Part shown: one piece after another, positions 1 to 6,244 of the stretch
Position numbering within the stretch: the stretch's first letter is position 1
Layout: every line of letters starts with the position of its first letter
Source: an uncultured Oscillospiraceae bacterium
GTDB taxonomy: Bacteria > Bacillota > Clostridia > Oscillospirales > Oscillospiraceae
Assembly (NCBI GenBank): GCA_900751035.1
Contig: CAADSF010000074.1
Coordinates: forward strand, 1 to 7,636
Direction: 5' to 3'
DNA: 7,636 nt
Position numbers and translations under genes: made by a program
The notes under the pieces: model-generated
What the model saw: the letters and a program-made list of their open reading frames with translations, nothing else
Databases searched by the model: none
Told to the model about the DNA's origin: nothing

Positions 1-384
1 CTCGTCAACTATCCCGCGCGGCCCCGCCGGGCCTACTACAGCGTGAAGGAGGCGCTGCGCGGAAGGAAGCTCAGCCTCGGCTTCAGCCGAATTGCATGGA
101 GGCCGGGCGAGCAGATGCAGGTCACGGCATGGGTCCTGAACGACACAGCCTCCAGCATCCCGGACGGGTATGCGGTTATCCTGCTGGAAACGGACGGAAG
201 AGAAAGCGTTCTCGGCGAATGGCGCTGCCGGCAGACGCAGCCATGGAGCAACCAGAAGGGCGAAACATTCACGTTCACCGTTCCCAAGACGAAAAACGGG
301 CGCTTTGGACTGAAAATCGTCTCCAAGCGCGAGCTTGAGCTGCACGCGGAGTATTCGTTCTTCGTCCACGAAAACGCGGTATAA
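1..384 (+). CDS. C-terminal part of a GH2-type glycoside hydrolase (beta-mannosidase-like), 5' truncated
   Basis: The frame is open from the first base to a TAA at 382-384, so the gene begins upstream and only about 127 residues are visible. The first visible residues, NYPARPRRAYYSVKEALR, resemble the stretch that closes the catalytic barrel in GH2 beta-mannosidase-like enzymes, where a 'P(K/R)xAYYAVK' segment precedes a C-terminal Ig-like beta domain. The rest (LSLGFSRIAWRPGEQMQVTAWVLND and onward) is beta-rich with no helix or membrane segment, as expected for that domain. These enzymes release terminal sugars, typically beta-mannose, from oligosaccharides. The catalytic glutamates lie outside the window, so neither activity nor substrate can be verified. 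The next gene starts 11 bp downstream, with its Shine-Dalgarno overlapping this stop codon, so the two are almost certainly cotranscribed. Other GH2 members, or another hydrolase with an Ig-like tail, remain possible. Confidence 0.62.
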   Translation, partial: LVNYPARPRRAYYSVKEALRGRKLSLGFSRIAWRPGEQMQVTAWVLNDTASSIPDGYAVILLETDGRESVLGEWRCRQTQPWSNQKGETFTFTVPKTKNGRFGLKIVSKRELELHAEYSFFVHENAV

Positions 385-395
385 GGAGACGCAAT

Positions 396-1040
396 ATGAG
401 AATCGTCTTTTTCGGGGATTCCATCACGGATTTCGGGCGGGACCGCTCGAACGGGCTGATCGGGATGGGGCAGGGCTATCCGCTGCTTGTCACGGCCAGC
501 CTCAGCCTCAGTCAGCCCGGACAGCACAGCTTTCTCAACCGCGGCGTCAGCGGGAACAGCGTGCTGGATCTGTACGCCCGCGTTAAGCAGGACGTCTGGA
601 ACCGGGCGCCGGAGCTTCTGAGCATTCTGATCGGCATCAACGGCGTCTGGCACGATCTGGAGCCGGAGCCCTACGGCGTGGATGCGGCGCGGTACGAAAC
701 GGTATACCGGATGCTGCTGCAGGAGACGATCGCCCGCTTCCCGGACATCCGGCTGATGATTCTGGAGCCGTTTGTCCTGCGCACCGGCGCGGCCGTCGAA
801 GCATGGGAGACGTTTCACGCGGAGACGGCGCTGCGGGCAGCGAGCGCCCGAAAAGCCGCAGAGGAGGCGCACGCCGTATTTGTTCCGCTGCAGCGGGTCT
901 TTGACGATGCGTGCCGCATTCAGCCGCCCTCCTATTGGCTTGCGGACGGCGTACACCCGACCCCGGCCGGACATCAGCTGATTGCAAACGAATGGCTGCG
1001 GGCCTTTGAAATGCTCCGGCTGCGCGATGGCAACGGATAA
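396..1040 (+). CDS. SGNH/GDSL-family esterase, probable carbohydrate acetylesterase
   Basis: A 214-residue protein with the SGNH hydrolase plan. Block I is GDSITD at residues 7-12, with nucleophile Ser9. Block II is NRGVSGN around Gly50. Block III is GINGVW at 80-85. Block V is DGVHP, giving the Asp184/His187 pair. Length and motifs resemble small intracellular acetyl-xylan esterases of the Geobacillus Axe2 type, which remove acetyl groups from sugars. No signal peptide or membrane segment is visible, so a cytoplasmic role on imported oligosaccharides is likely. In block III the usual Gly-x-Asn-Asp reads Gly-Ile-Asn-Gly; the oxyanion-hole Asn82 is kept but the following Asp is lost. The ATG at 396 is supported by AAGGAG at 383-388 with a 7-nt spacer. 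The gene is 11 bp after the glycosidase. The family call is firm; the acyl group and sugar are inferred. Confidence 0.88.
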   Translation: MRIVFFGDSITDFGRDRSNGLIGMGQGYPLLVTASLSLSQPGQHSFLNRGVSGNSVLDLYARVKQDVWNRAPELLSILIGINGVWHDLEPEPYGVDAARYETVYRMLLQETIARFPDIRLMILEPFVLRTGAAVEAWETFHAETALRAASARKAAEEAHAVFVPLQRVFDDACRIQPPSYWLADGVHPTPAGHQLIANEWLRAFEMLRLRDGNG

Positions 1041-1207
1041 CGGACCGGCGCTTGTTGCTTTTAACAGGATATTCCGGTGCGGCCGGCCTGAATTCGGCAT
1101 TTCAGCATAATAAGCCTTGAACACACAAAATTTCGCAATCCCCATACGACGGCGGCCCTGATAAAATAAAGGCAGAAGCCGCAAAAGCGGCAAAAGGAGG
1201 AAAAAGA
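1041..1207 (+). promoter_or_regulatory. Intergenic region, likely promoter and leader of the transporter genes
   Basis: This 167-bp gap is the longest in the window and precedes the highly expressed type of gene (binding protein), so a promoter is expected here. I find no convincing pair of -35 and -10 boxes. CATAAT at 1106-1111 and TAAAAT at 1162-1167 resemble -10 boxes but lack a -35 at the right distance. TTGAAC at 1117-1122 resembles a -35 but has no partner. A poor -35 would fit activation by an AraC-type regulator such as the one encoded downstream, but this is inference. No hairpin followed by a T-run is seen after the esterase gene, so read-through from upstream is also possible. Confidence 0.3.
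1178..1191 (+). promoter_or_regulatory. Small GC hairpin just upstream of the binding-protein Shine-Dalgarno
   Basis: GCCGC-AAAA-GCGGC is a perfect 5-bp stem with an AAAA loop. It ends one base before the purine-rich AAAGGAGG at 1193-1200, which lies 7 nt from the ATG at 1208. It has no T-run, so it is not an intrinsic terminator. A stem at this place can keep the ribosome site single-stranded or protect the 5' end of the mRNA; either role is inference. Confidence 0.45.
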
Positions 1208-2512
1208 ATGAAAAAATCAATCGCACTTCTTCTGGCAATCGTCATGCTGCTTGCCCTCGCAGCGTGCGCGGCCAAGCCGGCCGAGCAGGCCCCGGCAGCC
1301 GATGCTCCGGCGCAGACCCCGGCCGGCGGCGACGCCGATGCCCCGGCTGCGGAGCAGCCGTCCGAAACCAGCCTGAGCGGCGAAATTACGTTCGCCACGA
1401 CCTTCACGAACTACGCGGACACCACCATCACCGAGCTGGCCGAGGCATTCATGCAGGCGCATCCCGGAACGACAATCCATGTTCAGGCAATCGGCGACGC
1501 AGAGCAGGAGATCAGCATGATGATGGCCAGCAACACGCTGCCGGATATCTCCCCTGTGCTTTCCAATGTCACTGCGGATGAATTCAGCGATTACTATATG
1601 CCGATCGACGGAATGTACACCGAGGATACGCTGTACGGCTATCAGTCCGGCGTCGGCACGGATGGGCATCTGTACGGCCTGAACTCCGCCGCGATGTACT
1701 TCGGCATGGTGTACAACAAGGCGGTCTTCCGGGAAGCCGGGATTGAAAAGACGCCCGCCACGATGGAGGAATTCCTTGACGCGTGCGAAAAGCTCAAGGC
1801 CATCGGCGCAACGCCTGTCGCCTGCAACTACAAGGATGTGTGGCCGCTGGCCTATTACGCGAACTACTATGCCAGCGCCTATGAGGGCTGCCCCAACGTC
1901 ATGAACGAGCAGTTCGGCAAGGACGAGCTCATCGCTGCGGGCGGCGGCTATGAAGCAGCGCTTACGTGGATCGGCACGATGAACGACAAGGGCTATCTGG
2001 AGCCTGATCTGATGTCCACCAACTGGGAAGGCTCCAAGACCGACATGGCCTCCGGCAAGGTCGCCATGATGGCGTGCGCAAGCTTCCTTCCGCAGCAGAT
2101 CATCGACTGCGGCGCATCGGCGGAGGACATGGGTATGTTCCCCTACCCCGGCACGAAGGCCGTGATCCTGTCCAGCGACTGGAGATATGCAATCAGCAAA
2201 AACACAGAAAATCCGGAGCTTGCGTATGCGTTCCTGAACTGGCTGTGGGAGGATGGCCGCTTCGCGCAGGCGACCGGCATGACCTGCCCGCTGGTCGGCT
2301 TTACGCACAGCGACGCGCCCTGGCTCGACGAGCTGCTCGGCGCGGGGCTGCCGGTACTGATGCGCGACACCAACAGCACCGAGGTCGCAAAGATGTGCAA
2401 CGAGCTGGAATACGACTTTGAGCATTCCGTCATTCAGGGCTATCTCACCGCAGAGGACAAGCCAGCGTACATTGCAGAGATCAATGCACGCTGGGCCTCC
2501 GGCAACCAGTAA
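1208..2512 (+). CDS. ABC transporter sugar-binding lipoprotein (family 1 extracellular solute-binding protein)
   Basis: A 434-residue lipoprotein that captures a sugar or oligosaccharide outside the cell and delivers it to the two permeases encoded next. Residues 1-20 form a type II signal peptide: KK, a hydrophobic core, then lipobox L17-A18-A19-C20, with Cys20 as the lipidated residue. Residues 21-57 are an Ala/Pro-rich flexible linker. The mature fold follows, with the typical signature of this family at about 167-203: YNKAVFREAGIEKTPATMEE, then a G-A-T-P turn. Length is usual for carbohydrate-binding proteins of the CUT1 group. Aromatic-rich stretches near 128-165 and 212-226 could line the sugar site. 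The start is fixed by AAAGGAGG at 1193-1200. The sugar cannot be told from sequence. An 88-bp gap with a strong inverted repeat separates it from the permeases. Confidence 0.95.
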   Translation: MKKSIALLLAIVMLLALAACAAKPAEQAPAADAPAQTPAGGDADAPAAEQPSETSLSGEITFATTFTNYADTTITELAEAFMQAHPGTTIHVQAIGDAEQEISMMMASNTLPDISPVLSNVTADEFSDYYMPIDGMYTEDTLYGYQSGVGTDGHLYGLNSAAMYFGMVYNKAVFREAGIEKTPATMEEFLDACEKLKAIGATPVACNYKDVWPLAYYANYYASAYEGCPNVMNEQFGKDELIAAGGGYEAALTWIGTMNDKGYLEPDLMSTNWEGSKTDMASGKVAMMACASFLPQQIIDCGASAEDMGMFPYPGTKAVILSSDWRYAISKNTENPELAYAFLNWLWEDGRFAQATGMTCPLVGFTHSDAPWLDELLGAGLPVLMRDTNSTEVAKMCNELEYDFEHSVIQGYLTAEDKPAYIAEINARWASGNQ

Positions 2513-2530
2513 CCCCTCTGCCTGCACCAC

Positions 2531-2558
2531 GATCCGGGAGCAGCACTGCTCCCGGATC
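2531..2558. repeat. Perfect 13-bp inverted repeat between binding protein and permease genes
   Basis: GATCCGGGAGCAG at 2531-2543 and its exact reverse complement CTGCTCCCGGATC at 2546-2558 are separated only by CA. In RNA this would form a very stable 12-13 bp stem with a tiny loop. It begins 18 nt after the stop of the binding-protein gene. It is followed by ACACAGGTTCCG rather than a T-run; a T-rich patch (TTATTTT) comes about 13 nt later. It is therefore not a standard terminator. Intercistronic stems at this place are known to stabilise the upstream binding-protein message and lower permease output; that role here is inferred. Confidence 0.85.
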
Positions 2559-2585
2559 ACACAGGTTCCGTTATTTTCGTCACAC

Positions 2586-2593
2586 AAAAGGAG
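2586..2593 (+). promoter_or_regulatory. Shine-Dalgarno deciding the first permease start
   Basis: AAAAGGAG lies 7 nt before the ATG at 2601. The same frame is open further upstream to 2418, but that extension would overlap the binding-protein gene and read through the inverted repeat, so the ATG at 2601 is preferred. Confidence 0.8.
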
Positions 2594-2600
2594 CGTGCGC

Positions 2601-3539
2601 ATGAAACCAGACGCTATCGCAGCCCAGCCCCGCCGCACGGCAAGAACTCCCCGCTTCCTGCGCTCCACACTCAGCGCACAGCAAAAAAGAACGTCGTATC
2701 TGTTCCTGCTCATTCCCACGCTGATCCTGCTGGTCTTTACCTACTATCCCGCCCTCAAGCTGGTGGAGCTGAGCTTTACAGACTGGAACGGGCGTTCCGC
2801 AGCATATGACTATGTAGGCTTCAGGCAGTATCTCAAGGTGTTTACAGATTCCAAGATCATCCGTTCGTTTGTAAACACCTTCGCCTACGCCGCAATCGGC
2901 GTGCTCCAGACCTTTCTTGCATTTTATCTTGCAATTATTCTGAATACGAATATCCGCGGACGCAATTTCCTGCGCTCGTTATTTATTGTTCCCTATGTCC
3001 TCAACGGTGTTGCAGTCTCCTATATGTTCAACTATATCTATAACTTCAACACCAATCCGATCAACTATATCCTGACGCAGATCGGCCTGCAGGACTACTG
3101 CATCCACTGGCTCGGAGACAGCTATTTATCCAATCTCGCGCTGGCCTTTATCGGCCTCTGGCGCTTTACGGGCTATGGGATGATCCTGTATATCGGCGCC
3201 CTGCAGTCGATCCCGTCGAGCCTTTTTGAGGCGGCGGAGCTCGACGGCGCCGGATTCTGGCATACCATCCGGCATATCGTCGTTCCGGAGATCCGCCCTG
3301 TGATTGGGCTGAACCTGTTTTTAAACATCAACGGCTCTCTGCAGGCGTTCGATCAGGCTTTCGTAATCACAAAGGGCGGCCCGAACGGCGCGACGGAGAC
3401 CTTCGTGACCGGCACGCTGAAAACGGCCTTTGATTATTCGAATTTCGGAAAGGCTTCCGCAATGGGCGTGGTGCTGCTCGCCATCTGCATCATCGTGCAG
3501 CTCGCGCAGAAGCTCCTGCTGAAGGGGGAACAGGAATGA
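2601..3539 (+). CDS. ABC sugar transporter permease, first subunit (CUT1, MalF/UgpA/YesP type)
   Basis: A 312-residue integral membrane protein that, with the next gene's product, forms the channel through which the bound sugar crosses the membrane. A basic cytoplasmic N-terminus of about 32 residues is followed by hydrophobic segments near 33-51, 91-116, 123-145, 176-200, 233-247 and 286-307, consistent with six membrane spans. The EAA loop that docks the ATPase lies at about 210-229, with E-A-A-E-L-D-G-A-G and a closing V-V-P. The first span carries the common P-x-x-x-x-L-x-x-S-F-T-D-W pattern seen in this family. The start is chosen on the ribosome site at 2586-2593. The gene ends in an ATGA overlap with the second permease, a sign of translational coupling. 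No ATPase gene is present in the window. Confidence 0.95.
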   Translation: MKPDAIAAQPRRTARTPRFLRSTLSAQQKRTSYLFLLIPTLILLVFTYYPALKLVELSFTDWNGRSAAYDYVGFRQYLKVFTDSKIIRSFVNTFAYAAIGVLQTFLAFYLAIILNTNIRGRNFLRSLFIVPYVLNGVAVSYMFNYIYNFNTNPINYILTQIGLQDYCIHWLGDSYLSNLALAFIGLWRFTGYGMILYIGALQSIPSSLFEAAELDGAGFWHTIRHIVVPEIRPVIGLNLFLNINGSLQAFDQAFVITKGGPNGATETFVTGTLKTAFDYSNFGKASAMGVVLLAICIIVQLAQKLLLKGEQE

Positions 3540-4408
3540 AAAAAACAAAGCGGCTGCACAGAGGCGGCGGGCTGCTCCGTGTCAACAGTCCCGGCGTCAG
3601 AATTCTGAACGGCTCGGTCGTCCTTCTTTGGAGCGTGATTATCATTCTGCCGCTCGTCATGGTCTTTTTCATGTCCTTCAAGACCAATACGGAGGTCGGC
3701 TGCAGCGGGATATTCAGTCCCCCGCAGAGCTTTCTGAATTTTGACAACTATCTGACCTTCATCTCGCGCAGCAAAATCTTTCAGGCGTATCTGAATACGT
3801 TCATCCTGATCTTCTGCAGCGTGCCGGTGAGCCTCCTGCTTGCCGCGATGGCGTCCTATGTGCTGGACCGGTTCGATTTTTTTGGGAAAAAGCTTATTTC
3901 TGCGCTTTTTACCTGCGCCGTCATGATTCCCAATATCACGACGCAGATCGTAATCTTCAAAATGATTCAGTCGCTCGGCGTTTACAACACGCGCTGGGCG
4001 GGCGTCATTCTGTTTACGGCTGTGGATATCGTGCAGATTTATATGTTCCGGCAGTTTGTGCGGAATGTGCCGCGGGAGCTGGATGAAAGCGCCATGATCG
4101 ACGGCGCGGGGACCGCAAGCATTTTCTTCAGGATCGTGCTCCCGCAGCTGGTCCCGGCCTTTGCCACAACCGCCATTTTAAAGGCGCTGAGCATTTACAA
4201 CGATATGTTTATCGCCTATCTGTATATGCCGGACACCGCGCTCCGCACCGTCTCGCAGTCAATCCGGCTGTTTGCCAACGACTACGGCGGACAGTGGAAC
4301 GTCATCTCCGCAGGCGTGATTCTGATCATGCTGCCGACGCTTCTGGTCTATCTGTTCACGCAGCGCTGGATCGTCCATGATCTTACGGGCGGAGCTGTGA
4401 AGGGGTGA
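3536..4408 (+). CDS. ABC sugar transporter permease, second subunit (CUT1, MalG/UgpE/YesQ type)
   Basis: A 290-residue membrane protein and partner of the preceding permease. Hydrophobic segments lie near 27-47, 84-110, 119-142, 153-172, 206-222 and 257-275, fitting six spans. The stretch F-F-M-S-F-K-T after the first span is typical of the MalG-type subunit. The EAA loop is at about 181-205: E-L-D-E-S-A-M-I-D-G-A-G, ending in V-L-P. Its first motif reads E-S-A rather than E-A-A, a common variation. The ATG at 3536 overlaps the previous stop by 4 bp, and GGGGGAA just upstream can serve as the ribosome site. The transport role is firm; the substrate is not visible. A 69-bp gap leads to the sensor kinase. 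Confidence 0.95.
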   Translation: MKKTKRLHRGGGLLRVNSPGVRILNGSVVLLWSVIIILPLVMVFFMSFKTNTEVGCSGIFSPPQSFLNFDNYLTFISRSKIFQAYLNTFILIFCSVPVSLLLAAMASYVLDRFDFFGKKLISALFTCAVMIPNITTQIVIFKMIQSLGVYNTRWAGVILFTAVDIVQIYMFRQFVRNVPRELDESAMIDGAGTASIFFRIVLPQLVPAFATTAILKALSIYNDMFIAYLYMPDTALRTVSQSIRLFANDYGGQWNVISAGVILIMLPTLLVYLFTQRWIVHDLTGGAVKG

Positions 4409-4419
4409 AGCGTTCGCCG

Positions 4420-4448
4420 TTGCTTTCCCGCGCCGCCTGCGTTAAAAT
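4420..4448 (+). promoter_or_regulatory. Possible internal promoter for the two-component genes
   Basis: TTGCTT at 4420-4425 and TAAAAT at 4443-4448 are separated by exactly 17 bp. The -10 matches the consensus in five of six positions; the -35 only in the first three. It lies in the 69-bp gap before the kinase and would give a short leader. It could supply a basal level of the sensor and regulator independent of the transporter transcript. The weak -35 keeps confidence low. Confidence 0.3.
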
Positions 4449-4460
4449 TGATACGACGCC

Positions 4461-4470
4461 GGAAAGGGAG
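4461..4470 (+). promoter_or_regulatory. Shine-Dalgarno deciding the kinase start
   Basis: GGAAAGGGAG ends 7 nt before the ATG at 4478. A TTG ten codons upstream (4448) is in frame, but it has no comparable ribosome site in front of it, so 4478 is preferred. Confidence 0.7.
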
Positions 4471-4477
4471 TGGGCAT

Positions 4478-6244
4478 ATGCGCGGCAGCAGAAAAAAGGA
4501 AAAATCGATTCTGGCCCGGTTTATCGTGTCTGTCGGGATCGTGCTGACCATTTCGGTCGCGGTGATTGCGGCGTTTCTCTGGTGGTACACGGCAAGAACC
4601 ATCGGCCAGTATCACGACAGTCTGCTCCAGCAGTGCCAGCTCGCCGGGAAAAACGCCGGCAGTGAGATTCATGCGCTGCTTGAGCAGTCGAAGATCCCGG
4701 TCTACCGCGAACCGGCGGGCCATGATACGTCCTATCTCCGCCAGCTTCGGCAGAGCGCATACGAAAGCTCGGTATCCGAGGCGTATTATAACGCGTTTCT
4801 GTCCACCGCAAAGCTGATCTACTTCGGCAACCCATCCGTTCACTCCGCGTACAGCGTCAATCAGAACCTCCTGTCTGTATCCTGGGAGCCTGCGGCAAAG
4901 GGATATACGCCGGAGATCGACCCGGAGCTGTGGAAGACCGCGACAGACGCGGCCAGAGGCTCCGCCGTATTTCTGGGGGCCATCGAGCTGGACGACGGGA
5001 GCTATGTGTATGCGGTTTCCCGCGCGATGATTGCCGTGCCGCACACGGAGATCATCGGATACTTCATTCTGACGGAGGACATTTCCGACCTTCAGGACAC
5101 GTGCAGCAGTATGCTGTCCTACCCGAACCAGCAATACTGGATTACCGACCGGGCCGGGCAGATCATTTCCTCCGCAGACCCTGCCCAGATCGGGCAAAGC
5201 TGCGGGGCGCTTTTTGGCCAGCAGGCGTTTGACGCGCTGCTTCGTGACCGGAAGACCACTGCGGGCGGCAGGCACGGTCGGCTCCTGCTGGCTGCGGAGC
5301 AGCTGCAGGGAACGGATTGGCTCGTCGTCACAGCCGTCGAGAGCCGCTATATCACGGCTGAGCTGACTGAGCTGCTGCTGGGCATGAGCGGCGTGATCTT
5401 CCTGCTGTTTGCCGCCGCCGCTGCCGTCGCGATTTGGGAGTTTTACCGCAACGTGGTAAAGCCTGCCAATTCCCTCATCAGCACGATGCAGGAGGCAGGC
5501 GTGATCACCGAGCCGCTGAACGGCTCCTGCAACGAGGTCAACGTTCTGGGCGCTTCCTACGAGCAGCTCAATCATGTGATAGAGGAGCTGAAAAAGGAAA
5601 AGCTGTTCGCCACGCTCCACAAAAACCGCATTGAGATCGAATTCCTGCAAATTCAGATCAGCCTGCATTTCCTGTATAATACGCTGGAATCCATCCGCAT
5701 GATGGCGGAGATCAACGGGGATGAGGCGTCCGTCGAGATGATCTGCGCACTCAGCAAGATCCTGCGCTACAGCATCGGCACCTCGGACAAGGTCACCACG
5801 CTGCGCAGCGAGCTGGCGATTGCAGAGGACTACGTGTTCCTGCAGAAAAAGCAGCTCAGCGTCATCGAGGATTTCAGAGTTGATATTCCGAAGCAGTATG
5901 CCGATACGCTCGTTCCCAAGCTGTCGCTTCAGCCGATCATTGAAAACGCCATTACGCACGCGTTCAGTGCGCCGGGAACGATCTGCCTGTCCTGCGCCGA
6001 TACCGGAGAACACTTCCAAATTGCCGTCAGCGATAACGGCTGCGGCATTCCGGAGCAGCGGCTCCTGCAGCTGCGCCGTTCGCTTGACGGAGCGGGCGAG
6101 CACAGCGGAAGCATCGGCCTGCAGAATGTACACCGAAGGCTCAAGCTGCTGTTCGGGCCGGACTGCGGGCTGCAGATTGAAAGTCAATGGGGAAAAGGGA
6201 CGACGGTATACCTGAACCTGCCGCCGGTTGGAGGAAAAGCATGA
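4478..6244 (+). CDS. Membrane sensor histidine kinase (YesM/LytS-type His_kinase family)
   Basis: A 588-residue sensor kinase. A basic N-terminus is followed by membrane span 1 (about 11-37), a long extracytoplasmic region of about 260 residues resembling a double-Cache sensor, then span 2 (about 302-324). A short HAMP-like linker and a charged helix (E-E-L-K-K-E-K) lead to the phosphoacceptor region with His397 in Q-I-S-L-H-F-L-Y-N. The ATP-binding part shows the N box L-Q-P-I-I-E-N-A-I-T-H (484-494, Asn490), the G1 box D-N-G-C-G-I-P (519-525) and the G2 box G-S-I-G-L-Q-N (544-550). The kinase presumably senses a sugar outside, or a ligand-loaded binding protein, and phosphorylates the next gene's product. 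Oddity: the family almost always has N-P before the histidine, here S-L. The ATGA overlap with the regulator gene indicates coupled synthesis. Confidence 0.94.
   Translation: MRGSRKKEKSILARFIVSVGIVLTISVAVIAAFLWWYTARTIGQYHDSLLQQCQLAGKNAGSEIHALLEQSKIPVYREPAGHDTSYLRQLRQSAYESSVSEAYYNAFLSTAKLIYFGNPSVHSAYSVNQNLLSVSWEPAAKGYTPEIDPELWKTATDAARGSAVFLGAIELDDGSYVYAVSRAMIAVPHTEIIGYFILTEDISDLQDTCSSMLSYPNQQYWITDRAGQIISSADPAQIGQSCGALFGQQAFDALLRDRKTTAGGRHGRLLLAAEQLQGTDWLVVTAVESRYITAELTELLLGMSGVIFLLFAAAAAVAIWEFYRNVVKPANSLISTMQEAGVITEPLNGSCNEVNVLGASYEQLNHVIEELKKEKLFATLHKNRIEIEFLQIQISLHFLYNTLESIRMMAEINGDEASVEMICALSKILRYSIGTSDKVTTLRSELAIAEDYVFLQKKQLSVIEDFRVDIPKQYADTLVPKLSLQPIIENAITHAFSAPGTICLSCADTGEHFQIAVSDNGCGIPEQRLLQLRRSLDGAGEHSGSIGLQNVHRRLKLLFGPDCGLQIESQWGKGTTVYLNLPPVGGKA
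6230..6234 (+). promoter_or_regulatory. Shine-Dalgarno deciding the response-regulator start
   Basis: GGAGG lies 6 nt before the ATG at 6241, inside the end of the kinase gene. The frame is open further upstream to 6187, but that extension has no matching ribosome site and would add 18 residues before the conserved start of the receiver domain. Confidence 0.75.

Noticed and set aside
1082..1098. Terminator after the esterase gene
   Set aside because: GCCG and CGGC can pair around a 9-nt loop, but the stem is only 4 bp and no T-run follows.
36..1238. A 400-codon minus-strand open frame across the first genes
   Set aside because: It runs opposite the glycosidase end and the esterase, both supported by motifs, and its translation shows no recognisable domain.
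2531..2577. Intrinsic terminator after the binding-protein gene
   Set aside because: The stem is strong but is not followed directly by a T-run, and the permeases belonging to the same importer lie just downstream.
2418..2600. An N-terminal extension of the first permease
   Set aside because: It would overlap the binding-protein gene and translate the inverted repeat; the ATG at 2601 has a good ribosome site and gives a normal family length.
1217..2719. A 500-codon open frame on the minus strand opposite the binding-protein gene
   Set aside because: It lies antisense to a clear lipoprotein gene, has no recognisable family features or ribosome site, and long antisense frames are expected opposite GC-rich coding sequence.
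4442..6187. A 581-codon open frame on the minus strand opposite the sensor kinase
   Set aside because: The + strand encodes all conserved kinase boxes in the same region; the antisense translation is Arg/Ala/Leu-rich with no domain pattern.
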